From Daphnia carinata (lineage: Eukaryota > Arthropoda > Branchiopoda > Diplostraca > Daphniidae), in contig NC_081331.1 of assembly GCF_022539665.2 (NCBI RefSeq), positions 10,137,534 to 10,201,533 on the forward strand: DNA of 64,000 nucleotides. Direction: 5' to 3'. How positions within the stretch are numbered: the stretch's first letter is position 1; each line of letters starts with the position of its first letter. This document shows positions 50,501 through 62,441 of the stretch, piece after piece. The notes beneath the pieces are model-generated. The model did not search any database. It was not told where the DNA came from and saw nothing but the letters and a program-made list of their open reading frames with translations. The position numbers and the translations under genes were made by a program.

Positions 50501-52237
50501 GAATGTTTCTCGAAAATAAAGGGAGGGAAATATGACAGGCAACATCGGTCAATAAATTACGATGTATTTGCCTTTTTTTTATATATATTTCTTAGATAGT
50601 AGAGAGATACATTTTCTTCATAAAAACTGCTGACGCCAGCGGGGACAGCCGTGTGCAATAACTAATTCATGTTGATATTGTCTATCTTTCGGGTGAGGGT
50701 ATTCATTCTTTTTCTTTGTTCTGATGACAGCAACTCGAAGGAGAATTCAGGATCATGAAGGAAGAAAATAAAAATAAAGAGAACCTTGTGGAAGTCGGAC
50801 TCTTTTTTTTTTTTGAGGGATCTTACCGACCGGTTCCGCAACGAAAGGCGCATAACAGCAATGAATTCAGAGCCGTCGATAAGATCCTATATTCGTCTTT
50901 ACGAAGGCCAACGAATTGGCATGCATCCAAAATCCCGGGGATTGCGAATACATATAAAATAATAATAATCATAAAAAAAAGGCGAAAAATGGAAGGTGAT
51001 TTCACGCTAGTCTCCTGTCTGTCCCCGATAAAATTTAGATGCCTTGATTAACAACTATTCCCTAAAAATAAAATCCTAAAAGAAAACAGGATATTCGTCA
51101 GGTTTGTGCTGATGAGTGACAGTCATGATAATTAACAATGAGAAGCGTAGCACGTCTAGACACTGACCATATGGAAATCATTAGTAATGTATAAAAGCGG
51201 CAAAATCTTGATGCATTTAAAGAAAAAATATCACAAAAAAAAAACCATTTGACTCTGTCAAACTTATTTGTACCGCTCGGGGCAAACCATGAAAATAAAA
51301 TTCAAATAAAATTAAAAAAAAAAAAATATGGCGTGGTGCTGTTGCAAATTGATGACGCGGGTTATTGTTGAAAAATGCTACCAAAAACAATTCGAGAAAT
51401 TGCATACAAAACAGGAATGTTTCCAGATAGTCTCGTACCGACCGTAAAAAGAAAACAAATTTCTATTTCTCCTACGTCTTATCCTGAAAGGAATATAAAA
51501 TCGTCTCTTAAGCTTTTCTTTTTTTCTTTTCTCAGCCCAAGTCAAAGGTTCCACAAGCCGCTGCGAGGACACAACTGGTTTGTCAGTTGACTCAATGTCT
51601 GTCACGGTCTAAAAACGTCCAAAAAGGAGGGGAGAAAACGTACGAGATGCTTATCAACGACGAGTCAAACTCTGATTGGATGCAAGGTTCAAAAAGGAAA
51701 AAAATAAAAAACAAAATGCATGACTATGTTAGACATTATTTCTGCAACCAATCGATCGTATTGGGTCGACAACTGCGGACTGCTAACCAGATAAGATGGA
51801 GCCCCTTATCACCGGTCGGCAGAAGCGTCAACCAAAGACATTTCATACAAAGGACAATGTAAAAATGGGGGGAAAAAACGGGCATCACGCTATATTCCAT
51901 GCCATAAACGTCGGGAAAAGAAGAAAAAGATGTCGATTTTTCGATAGCGAACGGGAGGGTATTGGGATGCCACTTGACCCAACAAAGGATTGATATCATC
52001 AATTGAAAAGGAGAAAAAAAAAAAACAGGACCAAGTGGTTGGACGCGTTAAAACAATACAAGACCGACGAATCGCTTTTTATTGATCTTACAAAAAAAAA
52101 AAAGAAGAAAAAATCCACGATCGATTTCAATCTAATACTAACTGTTTGAATCCATGTTATTCTATCCCGATAATAAAATTGTAATGTCCAACACCAATAA
52201 AGGCCATATAAAACATACAAATAAAAAACGAAAAAAA
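47561..52237. other. Gene-free region upstream of dsx1
   Basis: No supportable gene. Contains an A19 run at about 48942-48960, a donor-like GGCCAG|GTATAACC on the minus strand near 48449, and AT-rich sequence. Confidence 0.35.
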
Positions 52238-52500
52238 AATGCTAGTTCCAAGATTTCGAGAAACGACGTGGTCCGTGGTAACGTTGGATACAACGGACCT
52301 TGAAAAGAAAAAGAAGCCGAGGGTCTCCTCCTCAAAAACGGCAAAATTTCGTCATTGGTTCTTAGGGCGACCAATGGGTAAAATTTCGCATGGGTGGGTG
52401 TCCCGTTCACGGCAGATTCCCTGCCCCTTTCCTCGCCACCCCTTTTCTCCCGCACGACACGTGGAGTGGCGGAAGTAGGAATTGCAGTCACGCACAGTAC
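52238..52500. promoter_or_regulatory. Composite regulatory module, copy B
   Basis: Second copy of the module at 42613: ATGCTAGT, GAAAAGAAAAAGAAG tract, the CCAAT inverted repeat (ATTTCGTCATTGGT, ACCAATGGGTAAAATTTCG; from 52345), CACGTG at 52458-52463 within GACACGTGGAG, and AGTCACGCA at 52486-52494. Several blocks of 8-12 bases are identical to copy A while spacers differ in length, the pattern expected of an old duplication held by selection on the sites. Confidence 0.6.
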
Positions 52501-55500
52501 ACACATGAAGAGAACCGGTACATGTCGACTTTCCAGTAGCAACAAAATGCGGCCAATCCGATTCTATTCCGTCACCTTTTGTAACTTCACACTGAATCAA
52601 CCAATTGCGAGTTGGATTCCTTTCATACCCTCAATTATTACTGTGTATGCATACACACACACAAAACCCCCTTCCATTTTTCCCCGAAAAAAAAAAATTA
52701 AAAAATGGGAACACAGTCGACGATTTGGCTAAACAGTTAGCGACTAGCAAATTACTAACTGCTGAGGAGGGGGGCGTCAGCTACGAGGCAGAGTACTTAT
52801 TTGAATTTGGCGACGACTATTGTGATGTGTGTTTCTTTTTAGCATCAAAATCAAATTGGGGCTCGTTTTCCAAATGCCTCAAAGGCAATTACGATGTGAC
52901 TGTCGGCGTGTTTCACCGGCAAAACTGCTGCCAGTCATCCAAATAATATCGCAGTCGACTCATCTCAATGGAGGACATGATTCCCAGGCTTTCTTTTGCG
53001 CAATTTCCGGACGACGAAAAAAAACTTTTATGTATAGTTCATTTGTAAACCGACTCACGAAAGGGAGTGGGGGAAAAAAGACTTGATTTTTTTAATGAAA
53101 AGCTAGTCCCCTTTTATTCAAACAATTTGCATCAAAACGCGTTTCAATCAACCAGATTCTTGTTCTTTTTTTTTTTTTCAAAGAGATTAATGCTTTTTTT
53201 TGAATCTGTGATTCAGATCAAAACAGTTTGCTAATTGCCTTTCTGTTCCTTTTAAGCTAGAAGGTCGCAAAAAAAAAGCAATCAATATCCGTTTTCAGTA
53301 ATTGGGGGTATGGATTAAACACTTAAAAGGCAGACTAGAAAAAACACAGCCTTAACTCCTACGAACGAAAATAAATAAATACACGAACAAAAAGAAAAAG
53401 CCTTGGGAGGCTCAATCTCAATGACCACATCCTTTCGTGTTGGATATCAGAAAGAAGTTGGGCGCATCAACAAATTCACCCGGCCATTAACAACAAACTT
53501 GCCATTTCCTATTGAAAACGTTTTTCGTTTTTTTTTTTTACATTCAGCCTTTCCTCCCGAAAATGCCGTGTTCTTCTGCACAGAGAGCTTTCCATATATT
53601 AAGAAATTCGCTGTCTCGCTTGAGGCACTTTCTCAGGACACGACTATCCCACAACGATAGAAACAGAAAAAAAAAATGCAAAAAAGATGGTGAGGCTGTT
53701 ATTTCGTGGTTTCGAGACGATGAGAACCTCCTCTTCATGAGCTAAAAGTGGCGTAAAATTTCCTCTTCCCGATAGAAAATAATCGATGGCCTTGGTTGCT
53801 AGGTCGTCGAGAGCACCACCGAGAGCTCACTACCCATGAGCGATCACGATCATTTAACTATTCAAACACCATATAACACAATTGCATAATAAGACAAGAA
53901 AAAATAGTATCGAGCTATAAATCCTTGTGTATCCCCCCCCAACAGTGTAACGACCATGTTCATTCCCCCCTTTAGTCAGCGCATAAAATCGATATGTATG
54001 TATAAAAAAACATACTTGTGTCATTACTTTCTCAAAGATTCTTTTTTTTTCGCCCATCACGTTGGATGTACTCTACTAGATACGAGGATAGTTAGCCCGG
54101 TTATTACGAGACTAAACGCAATAATCTCTTTTTTTTGCGGCGATACAAGAAAAGTCCCTGGGCAATCAAAGAGCAATCGTTTTCCCGGAAACTTTTTTTT
54201 ATACAAAAAAAAAAAAGCTACATGAATAAGTAATAAGTTTTTTTTTTTTTACTCTTGCAAGGGGCGATCATTGAATCAACAAACACTCTCGAGCAAAGTG
54301 TATTAAGCTTACTATATGTATAGCTCAATGACTGTACAAACAAAAGTGGAGGGAGCGTATCTTCTTACAAGACGCCAATATAAAGTAGAAGTTTACCATA
54401 CAAACAAGTGTGCCATAATTCCTTAATAACGTTCTCGGATAACTGGCCCCCAACGCAAATAAAGAGTTAAGACTACTCCAATTCCGACGGGCGAAATTTA
54501 TTGTGTAAACCACGTGTCAAAGTAATTGGAATCTTTTGAGTGAAACGAAGTTTCAAAAGAATTTTTCACAAGGCACTAAAACGCTAACGTCTTTTTCCCA
54601 AAAAAAGAAAAAAAGAATGTTAATCATTTCGTGTCAATACATTTTGAGAAGCCGATACATAAAAGCAACACAAAATGTAGGTAGGGGTAACACGAGCTGC
54701 CCTACCACATCCTCGACGACCCAAAGAGAATCAAAATTTCCAGGGAGAAAAAAACAAAAATCTCCTAGCCAACGCCATCTCTATATAGAAACTCTAAGGT
54801 TTCCCTACATTCCTATCGGTGAAACCCTTTCTTTCCAAATTCTCTATGGCCTCTATGATGGCAACAGTGGAATTATTTTTAAGCACAGTATATAGGGAAC
54901 CACTAAAAGCAAACAAAATTAAAAAAGAATCCACTGGGACATTTTCTCAAGTCGAAAGTTTTGCGCTAGCCCCAAACCCAATTGGTAGGCGTCGCACTTG
55001 ACATGCGTTCCTTTATTACTGGGGTCGTGTCGTTAAAAACACATTTCAAACCGAGCGAGCACTCTTTTTATTCAACCCTGTCAAACTTGTTGCTACGCGA
55101 AGGGGGCAAATTTATTGGACTCTGGCCCAATCCGACGGGGGCAAGAGGAAGAAGAAAAAAAACAAAATAGAAGTAAAAACTCAGATCGCCATTGGACACA
55201 AGACACTTTTGTTGGTCTCTCGTTCTGCTCCGCTTAATTGCTTGCCAGTCATAAAGTTGACGCGCATTTTTTTATATATTTTATTTTGTTTTGTTTTTAA
55301 ACAGCTGAAAACTTTCATAACCCAATCGTGCTTTTCCTTTCGTCTCCGACACCAATTTTTTTTGAGGAAAAGCAAAAAAATAAATCGCTTATTTCAAATT
55401 CCCCACCCCAACAAAACATTTTTTACTGGTGCGGCTGCCGTAAAAAATAAAATAACACATTGGGCAATACAAAACTGGTCGTGCCGCCATTGTGCAAAAA

Positions 55501-56289
55501 AAAAAAAGTTAAGCATGAAGACATTTTCCAATGAATTGGTAATAAGGTTTGGTCTGACCCCACGGGTGAGAGGTTCACACGTTACAAGCCTGAGGGTGTC
55601 GAAAGTTATGGCCGTTTGCAGAAACACGCCTTTTGTAATCCCAAGTCAAGAGGCTATGAACTATGATGGCCGCAAAAATCGTGTTTGCAAATCAATGTGA
55701 TCAATATTGATGGGATTTTAAAAGTCTCGTGATTTTTTTTTTAGTAAGGCGCCCTGTCAAGTCTTTGAAGTCCTCCCAAAAAGATCGTCTGCTAAAATGA
55801 AATGGGAAAAAAAAACAAGACGCGCCAAACCTATTTTCACGAACGACAAGGAAAAGGAGGCAAAGACTCCCAAGTTGAAATCAACTAGTGGTGTAACATT
55901 TTATATCAAGGACTATGTGATGAGCATGACGTGAGTTTTTTGCTTATGCAAATGAGCACGTGAAAAACGGTTATTTATTCCACGCAGACAAATATGGTTA
56001 GAATGCTTTATTGCCTTTGACTGTTGTGTTTTATAATGGTGAGAATGTCGGGACATTTTGGCCAAGAAAAAGAAGAAAAGGTTTCAAGCACAAAGAATCT
56101 ATTCACAGCATGTGAAAGAGGAAACGTGACCAGATCGCAAAAAATCTAATCAAGGTTGCAGAGAAAACCATTTATGAATTTTTGCAGCACAAACGAATCG
56201 TACGTGTCGAGTGAGATGCTTCAGAACATCTTAATCTTACTTACAACACGAATAAGGATAAATAGGGAATATCAAGGTTGCAAACTTAC
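52501..56289. other. Gene-free region upstream of dsx1, far end
   Basis: No supportable gene. AACGCCATCTCTATATAG at 54771-54788 matches 46086-46103 at 17 of 18 bases. The rest is AT-rich with many homopolymer runs. Confidence 0.35.
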
Positions 56290-56425
56290 CAATAGTTGGG
56301 GGTGCTGTTGATGATCAAAGATCACTTTCGATTGATGATAAGATAGCCTTTTGGTGAAACCAGCTTCAATGTTTACCACAAGTTTCTTTTTACTTTCTGG
56401 GTGCCGCCATATTAGGACCCCAATG
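56290..56425 (-). promoter_or_regulatory. Candidate most distal minus-strand first exon
   Basis: AATATGGCGGCAC (minus, 56401-56413), a perfect match to the YY1-type AANATGGCGGC consensus, precedes an excellent donor (CTATTG|GTAAGTTTG, last exon base 56290) by about 115 bases. The upstream ATG gives the five-codon frame M-A-P-R-K-stop. The first coding exon on this strand is dsx1, 17 kb away. It is divergent from HGH1, about 550 bases away. Confidence 0.45.
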
Positions 56426-56970
56426 AACCAATAGTACAAGGTTGCCATATGAAATGATCACATTTACGGTGAAATATTTCTGTCTGTTCTTGGAAGCTGT
56501 TTGTTGTTTAATTTCTGTTACGACAGCAGTTGTAACTTCTTCATGTTATCATTACTTGCAATCAATACTACGCATAAGCTGATGGGTTGGGTTTTTTAAT
56601 GAATGAGCAAAATTCCCAGGAATTACGTCAAGATGCTTCATATTAGCAACAAACAGGTCATAAATTAACAAGAATTTCAAAGAACTGTATACGATGTTCA
56701 TCAATAATGATAGCCATTTAAGAGACGTTACGCAATAGTTGTTTAAATTTGCCTTTTATTTGCCCTTTGGTCCTTGGACCATTTGCTAGTTGATTTTTCG
56801 TTTTGCGTTTTAGAAAAGCAAAGGCAATGGTGGTGTACCAGTTTTTTTCGTTAAAAACACGAATTTACGCCATCTAGTAGTTCTTTTTTGATTTGCATTG
56901 CAATCATGAAGATTCGTCTGCTACGGTTTAAAACTTTTGTAGGACTCATGTGGTTATTATTGACGTCAAA
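56426..56970. other. HGH1 promoter region, possibly bidirectional
   Basis: Lies between the candidate minus-strand first exon and the HGH1 start. CGCCATCTAG at 56868-56877, about 95 bases upstream of the HGH1 ATG, reads CTAGATGGCG on the minus strand. No TATA box at a useful distance. Confidence 0.4.
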
Positions 56971-58319
56971 ATGTCGGAAATTGAAGAATTATCGCAGTTT
57001 CTCGCTTTGGATATGCGACTAGATGTAAAGGCCCTAGCACTACAACAGACCCTAGGTAACTACTGAGTTTTTCATAAACTGTTTCAGTTACTTAATCTGT
57101 TTCCATACAGGATTGACAGGTACCACCGATGGAAGGCACCTTTTGATTAACACACCATGCATTGTTAAGAACCTCTGCCAACTTTTAAATGATAGCCAAA
57201 ACTCAGTTGCAAAAGATGCAAGCTTGGCGCTCATCAACCTTTCAGCTGACGAAGAAGTCATACCAGCTTTGCTTGCTGAAGCGACAAATATTGTCGAACA
57301 TATGTTGAAGATCATAAGCAATCCTGAACACAACCTTGCTGATCCTGCTTGTATGGTGTTGTCAAATCTTACACGGTCGAAACTTGGAAGTGAAAAAGTG
57401 TTTCAAAGTATGGATGGAAATTTAGACAAATATGTTGACATATTCTGCCAAGAAAAATACAACAAGAAAGGTGCACGGCTCCACTATCTTGCATCTGTAT
57501 TGTCCAATTTGAGCCAACTTCCTGCTGTGAGAAGGTATTTGCATTACTCACCGTATGCCAATTGTTAACTGCACTATTTTTTCTTTCTCTTAGTTATATT
57601 CTGGACCCATCTCGGTCATGCCTGCAGAGGCTAGTTTCTTTTACAGATTACAAGGATTCCATCAGTAGAAGAGGTGCTATTCTTGGACTGATAAAAAATT
57701 GCTGTTTTGAAACAGGTAAACTGTTGCCAGAATGCTAATATGATTCAATCCTGCAAAATTATTTCATTGCTGTGCAGACCACCACGAATTTTTACTGAGT
57801 GAAGCTGTCGACTTGCTCCCCAAGTTACTTATTCCTCTAGCCGGTCCCGAGGAGTTCGACGAAGAAGATAACGATAAGCTACCCATCGATTTGCAATATT
57901 TGGGTGAAGAGAAAACTAGAGAGCCTGATCCTGACATACGTAAAATGCTTTTGGAGGCATTGACCCAGGTATTCCTACTTATACTAGATTACTGTGACGC
58001 CGTAAGCTACCTCTCAATTCCTATAAAAGTTATGCGCCACTAAATTTGGACGTGAATACTTGCGCTCAAAAAATACTTACGTCATCCTCCGTGAGCTCCA
58101 CAAGTGGGAAAAGAACGAAAATGTTTTGGTAATTCTTGAACATTTGGTCAACATACTGATTAGGTAATATATAGCCTGTAATTATTTTTAACGTCACAGT
58201 TAATAATTGAATCCAAATAATGTAGGTTCGAGCACGAAATCGGCCACGACAATCTCAAAGAAGTAGAAATTCCGGATGAAATAACTGAAAAATTTAATGC
58301 TTTAGAGCCTGCTTTGTGA
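56971..58319 (+). CDS. HGH1: HGH1 homologue, eEF2-folding co-chaperone
   Basis: Cytosolic armadillo-repeat protein; yeast and human HGH1 deliver translation elongation factor eEF2 to the TRiC chaperonin. Six exons: 56971-57055, 57111-57534, 57594-57715, 57778-57968, 58030-58163, 58226-58319, totalling 1050 bases, 349 residues. Recognisable family segments include DASLALINLSAD, NLADPACMVLSNLTR, KGARLHYLASVLSNLSQL, RRGAILGLIKNCCFET, LLPKLLIPLAGPEEFDEEDNDKLP, and DIRKMLLEALTQL. The start ATG is the first in frame and gives MSEIEELSQFL. A plus-strand ATTAAA at about 58476 is a possible poly(A) signal. Complete and apparently functional. Confidence 0.94.
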
Positions 58320-58669
58320 TCCATTTTATGATACACACCAATATACTATGGTTTATCTTGTTATTTTATTGAGTTTTGAAACATAGGTTAAGACTGTACA
58401 TTTCATATAACTTTCTTAATTGCTATAGTTAAAAAGTTTTAAGAGGTTTTTTTTTTCACGAATCTTATATAAATTAATTAAACCGCTCCTCATCGACGTC
58501 TCTATACCTGGCCGTAGAGATGCGGGAGGCCCCGTTCTGTAAAACACCATTCCCTTTTTATTATCGTATTTTTTTTTTCTTTTTTATAAAGAGAGGAAGG
58601 GTTAATATCTTAGCTTAGGGTTAAGCATTTAGCAACAAAAGAAAGAGAAAGGTGTTTGTGGGAAACTTG
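58320..58669. other. Convergent 3' region of HGH1 and the PTB gene
   Basis: 350 bases between two stop codons pointing at each other. Minus-strand AATAAA copies at 58557-58562 and 58365-58370 are candidate poly(A) signals of the PTB gene. The 3' UTRs may overlap. Confidence 0.5.
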
Positions 58670-61600
58670 TTATGGAAGGTATCCCAAGGAATTTTCTAAT
58701 TCACTTCGCTTCGAGAAACCATTCTTATTGTTCCGGTTTGCGCCTCGAAAATGCATCGAGCTGTAAGCATCATCAGTGGAAAGCTCAGACGCCGTGTCTT
58801 CGGTTGCCTCACTGTCATCAATGACAATATCCGTGGTTTGGTTGAGCTTGATGTTGGAAAACATGGCCGCTATTTCGGTCGTCTTCTTAGCCGAAAGCGC
58901 ACCTTCTGGCACCGCCTTCGTGATGGAACGATGGTGGTGTTGACTGTGATGAGTCGATCCAGCTGATGAGGTTCCTCGGTAAACAACCTTGCCCTTGGGG
59001 TCCACTGCCGACACCATCAGAAACTGGAATAATAGGCTATTATTACAAGGAATCCAATCAAGGATAAAAAGAAACCAAAATAAGGAAAACAAAATCAATA
59101 AAAACAAATTCGTACTTTATTGCCACGAAACGAGTTTTGTGACTTTAGTGATCTATCGCTAGAGGAATTCGAATTCCTCCGGCCCTCGCTAACGGAACTC
59201 AGATTTTCCAAGCTGAAATTCCTCGATGTCCGTCCGCTGCTGCCCGTCGAATCATAACTTTGGTATCCGACCGATTCCGCTGGGCTGGTTTTACGCTGCT
59301 GTCGTTGCTGTTGGCTGGAAATCGAAACTGGACCGCGGACGAAACTGTTGCAACTCGTCGAATCCATTTCCGTCTCGCTTGATAAATACGAACTACGGCT
59401 TTTCCTGCGTAAAATCTCTGGCTGTTTAGCGAACGAACTTTTGCCGTTAGCCGACTTGTGGGCCGGCTCAGTCATGGCTACCACATCCGAATCTAATGAC
59501 GTGTCACTTAAATAAGAGCTTAAACTCTTTTGCCTCAAAGAAGATGCGCTGGACAACGTAAAGCGGGTAGATGGCGCGGAAGGCTTAGTTGTCGTTGCTG
59601 GAGCGGAATGTTGCAAATTAGCCGTATTTCTTCGCCAGGCAGTTAATGGAGACTCGGCTCCGGATAAAGCAGACCAGGACGTCATACTAGCCGATTTTCT
59701 TGCATAATTCGGACGATTCTTTGTAGGCTTAATGTGAGGTGGATGTCTGACGGCCGGTTCGGGCAAACTGTCGTGGCTTGTGTCTGTGTCATCAGAGTCG
59801 AGACGGATGCGATAAACTGGAGCCCCGCTCGACTTGCTGATTCTCTTTAACGAGCAGTAACATCGTTCAGCGTCGCTGTAATCAGTGGTGTCTTGCGACT
59901 GTGTTTCGTTGAATGAACAATAGCATTTATGTGAACACGATTCACTGTCATAGCCGCATTCAGAACAGGATGCACTGTAATCAGGCGCTTTGTTGACGAT
60001 GCTGTTCTTGTTGTTGGCGACAACAGACCTCGGTGGCAACGGCGTCTTGGGATTGAAATGCTTGGTTGGGAAAACCAATGGAGCCACGGAAACAATGGAG
60101 GGCTCCGGGCTCTTAATAATTTTAATGTTCTTAATTAGCTGAGGCTCGGATGCTTGTTTCTCTTCCTTGGTAACAGAGTAACCGGTGGATGCGGAGCGGG
60201 CAGCGCCCCATTTCGAGAAAGACTTTTTGGTGGCTCTCAAGACGCTACTGATGCGTGAAGAACTGGTACTGTGCTCAGCGTCCGAATCCCGTCCGGCCGA
60301 TTTATTGGTCCCGTTTCTGGTGATATCTGCTTTGGCTTTCGACTTGGTTTTGCTCAGATTACTCGTCTGGTGCCTCATTATGTTCTTGGAGCGCTGGAAC
60401 ATCTCGTCCTTGCTCAGTGTCAAGGCTAGTTTCATCAGCATCTCTTTGTAGGCCGGCGTCAAATCATTGAAAGACATTCGGTCTTTATTGACTATTGTTT
60501 TCAGGACATCGTCTACACTCCGAACACCTTCATGTTTCTGCGCAAAGTAAGAAATGCGAATATTAAAAAAAAAAACCGAACTTTAAATAGAATCATTAAA
60601 AATTGTACCTTTAATTCTTCAAAAAGTTCGGAAAAGGAGTAATTTTGTTGTGGAACGGTCATGAAACTCTTGCTTCGCGGAATGGCTACTTTGGTGAGTA
60701 TGTCTCCATTGTTACCGTGATCCGGCCCGTCCAACCCATCTGACGTTAATACCTCGCCCAAATGTCGCTCAGACACGCTACGTTTAACAACAACACGGCC
60801 GGTGTTACTCCGTTGGCTAGCGTTACGCATACTGCGACGTAAATTTGCTTTGCCTTGCGAAGATCTCGTTTTATTTTGACTTCGTCGGATACTCTTCCGT
60901 CTTTCAAGGCCTCCATCAAGAGGCTTTGAGGATTTCTTGCGTCGCGGCGGGCGAACGGGCTGCGTGAAACTTGAAGTGACTGAACTCTCGCTCCAATTAG
61001 AGACACTGGTCGAGGGCGAGTAGATGGGTTGAGCAATTTTGTTAACGGGAGTAGCAGATGTCGGCGGAGGTGGTGGTGCCTGTTGTTGCGGTGGTTGTTG
61101 CTGCTGTTGCGATGATTCATTGTTTTTCATATTGCGCAGCAGGGCCTGGTAGAGATTAGCTGCAATAACAATGGCGTCTTCGGGATTGTCGCAAACGAAT
61201 GCGTGACATTCCAAGTTCTTTGGAGCCTGCGTGTTGCGCATGACGCAGGTAAACAATGGCGGGTGGAAGGTGGGTGAAGTCACCCATTCTCCGTCATCAG
61301 CCGGGCTCAGCGGGTGGAAAAGATTCTGTTTGTCCTGATTCTCCGGATCGCAAATGAGCGGCAAAAAGGCAAACTTTCGCCCGCCGGGCTCGGAACGTGC
61401 CACAAACTTGACGGCCGCCCAAACGGCAATAGTGGGAAATGGGTTTAAGATCTCCTTAGGAACAGAGGGTCTACGATTGTCTGACAAATAGTATTGGATT
61501 TTCAAACCGGCTGGAGAAATTTCCATTGTACCGCGGTAGATTTTATTCCTGTTCGCATTTTCATGCTGCCGATATTGGCTATAAAGCTCTTTCAATGGAA

Positions 61601-62441
61601 ACTGGAGCGACTCCAGGCTTGTAGCTCGGCCTGGAAGGGATAACGAGCCAAGATAATCAACTTTGTACTGATTGGTATTGGTCATTGATGATGAGGAAGG
61701 CGGCGACGGTGGTGGCACGGCCGGAATCGGTGGAAGAGGAACATTTTGCTTGTTATGCACTGCTTTTTGAGTAGGTAACGGGTAGTCGGAACGGACATTG
61801 ATCACCGCTTTATGATTCGTTATGTTGATAACGGACGAGCTCGGATCATTCACGGTCGATGGTGACGACGTTGAGACGTGATGGTTCATCGCCGTTTTGT
61901 TCGATTGCTGGCCGTTGCTATTTGTTGATGCATCTTGGAACATCTTCTCAATTTGCGCTTGAACGGCTGTGCGGGCCTCGTTGAAACGCTGGGCTCGACT
62001 CTCAGGTGTTGAATCACGCATCAACGTGTGATTTACCTGATTGTTGACTTGAATGTACGTCGTCGAATTATTTTTGGAGGCCGGAGTGGCTGGAACAGGT
62101 GATGTGACGCTTCCGCGTTGTTCGGCCAAAACCTTTTGGAAATGCAGTTGCAAATGTTCCATGGTTGGTTCATCCACTGCCGCGTCATCTTCTTCCTCGA
62201 TGAGCGTCTTGTGGTTCTCGCTCGTGTGGCGGCGGAGATGTTGTTGCCGGAACAAGCTGTCGATTCTTTCCTTGTAGACGGAGCTGTCCAGAGTCGACGC
62301 ACCACTGTGATCAGATATGAGAGTTCCGGTTGGGCTACCGCCGTTCACATCACCGTTGTTGCCGTTGCTGTTCACCAATCGGAATGTGTAGCCCCGTTCA
62401 CCGGCTTCCGGGCGGTATCTCACCATTCCTTCTTCTTGTAC
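58670..62441 (-). CDS. Large PTB-domain adaptor protein (5' end unresolved)
   Basis: Three exons fit: 62441-60609, 60537-59116, 59023-58670. From the ATG at 62426 they give 1197 residues in frame. A phosphotyrosine-binding fold spans about 252-430: YKVDYLGSLSLPG (strand 1), the TMEISPAGLKIQYY segment, FPTIAVWAAVKFV, then CHAFVCDNPEDAIVIAANLYQALL (the C-terminal helix). It is flanked by long disordered, Ser/Pro/Gln-rich stretches, including a QQ/PP block after the domain and a basic RPPRRKKSSK segment. The exon 2 start (SVDDVLKTIVNKDRMSFNDLTPAYKEMLMKLALTLSKDEMFQRSKNIM) is a predicted-helical conserved-looking module that I do not recognise. The acceptor at 62442 is in frame with five more codons (VQEEG), so an upstream coding exon may exist. 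PTB proteins act as adaptors at membrane receptors; the specific role is unknown. Confidence 0.82.
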
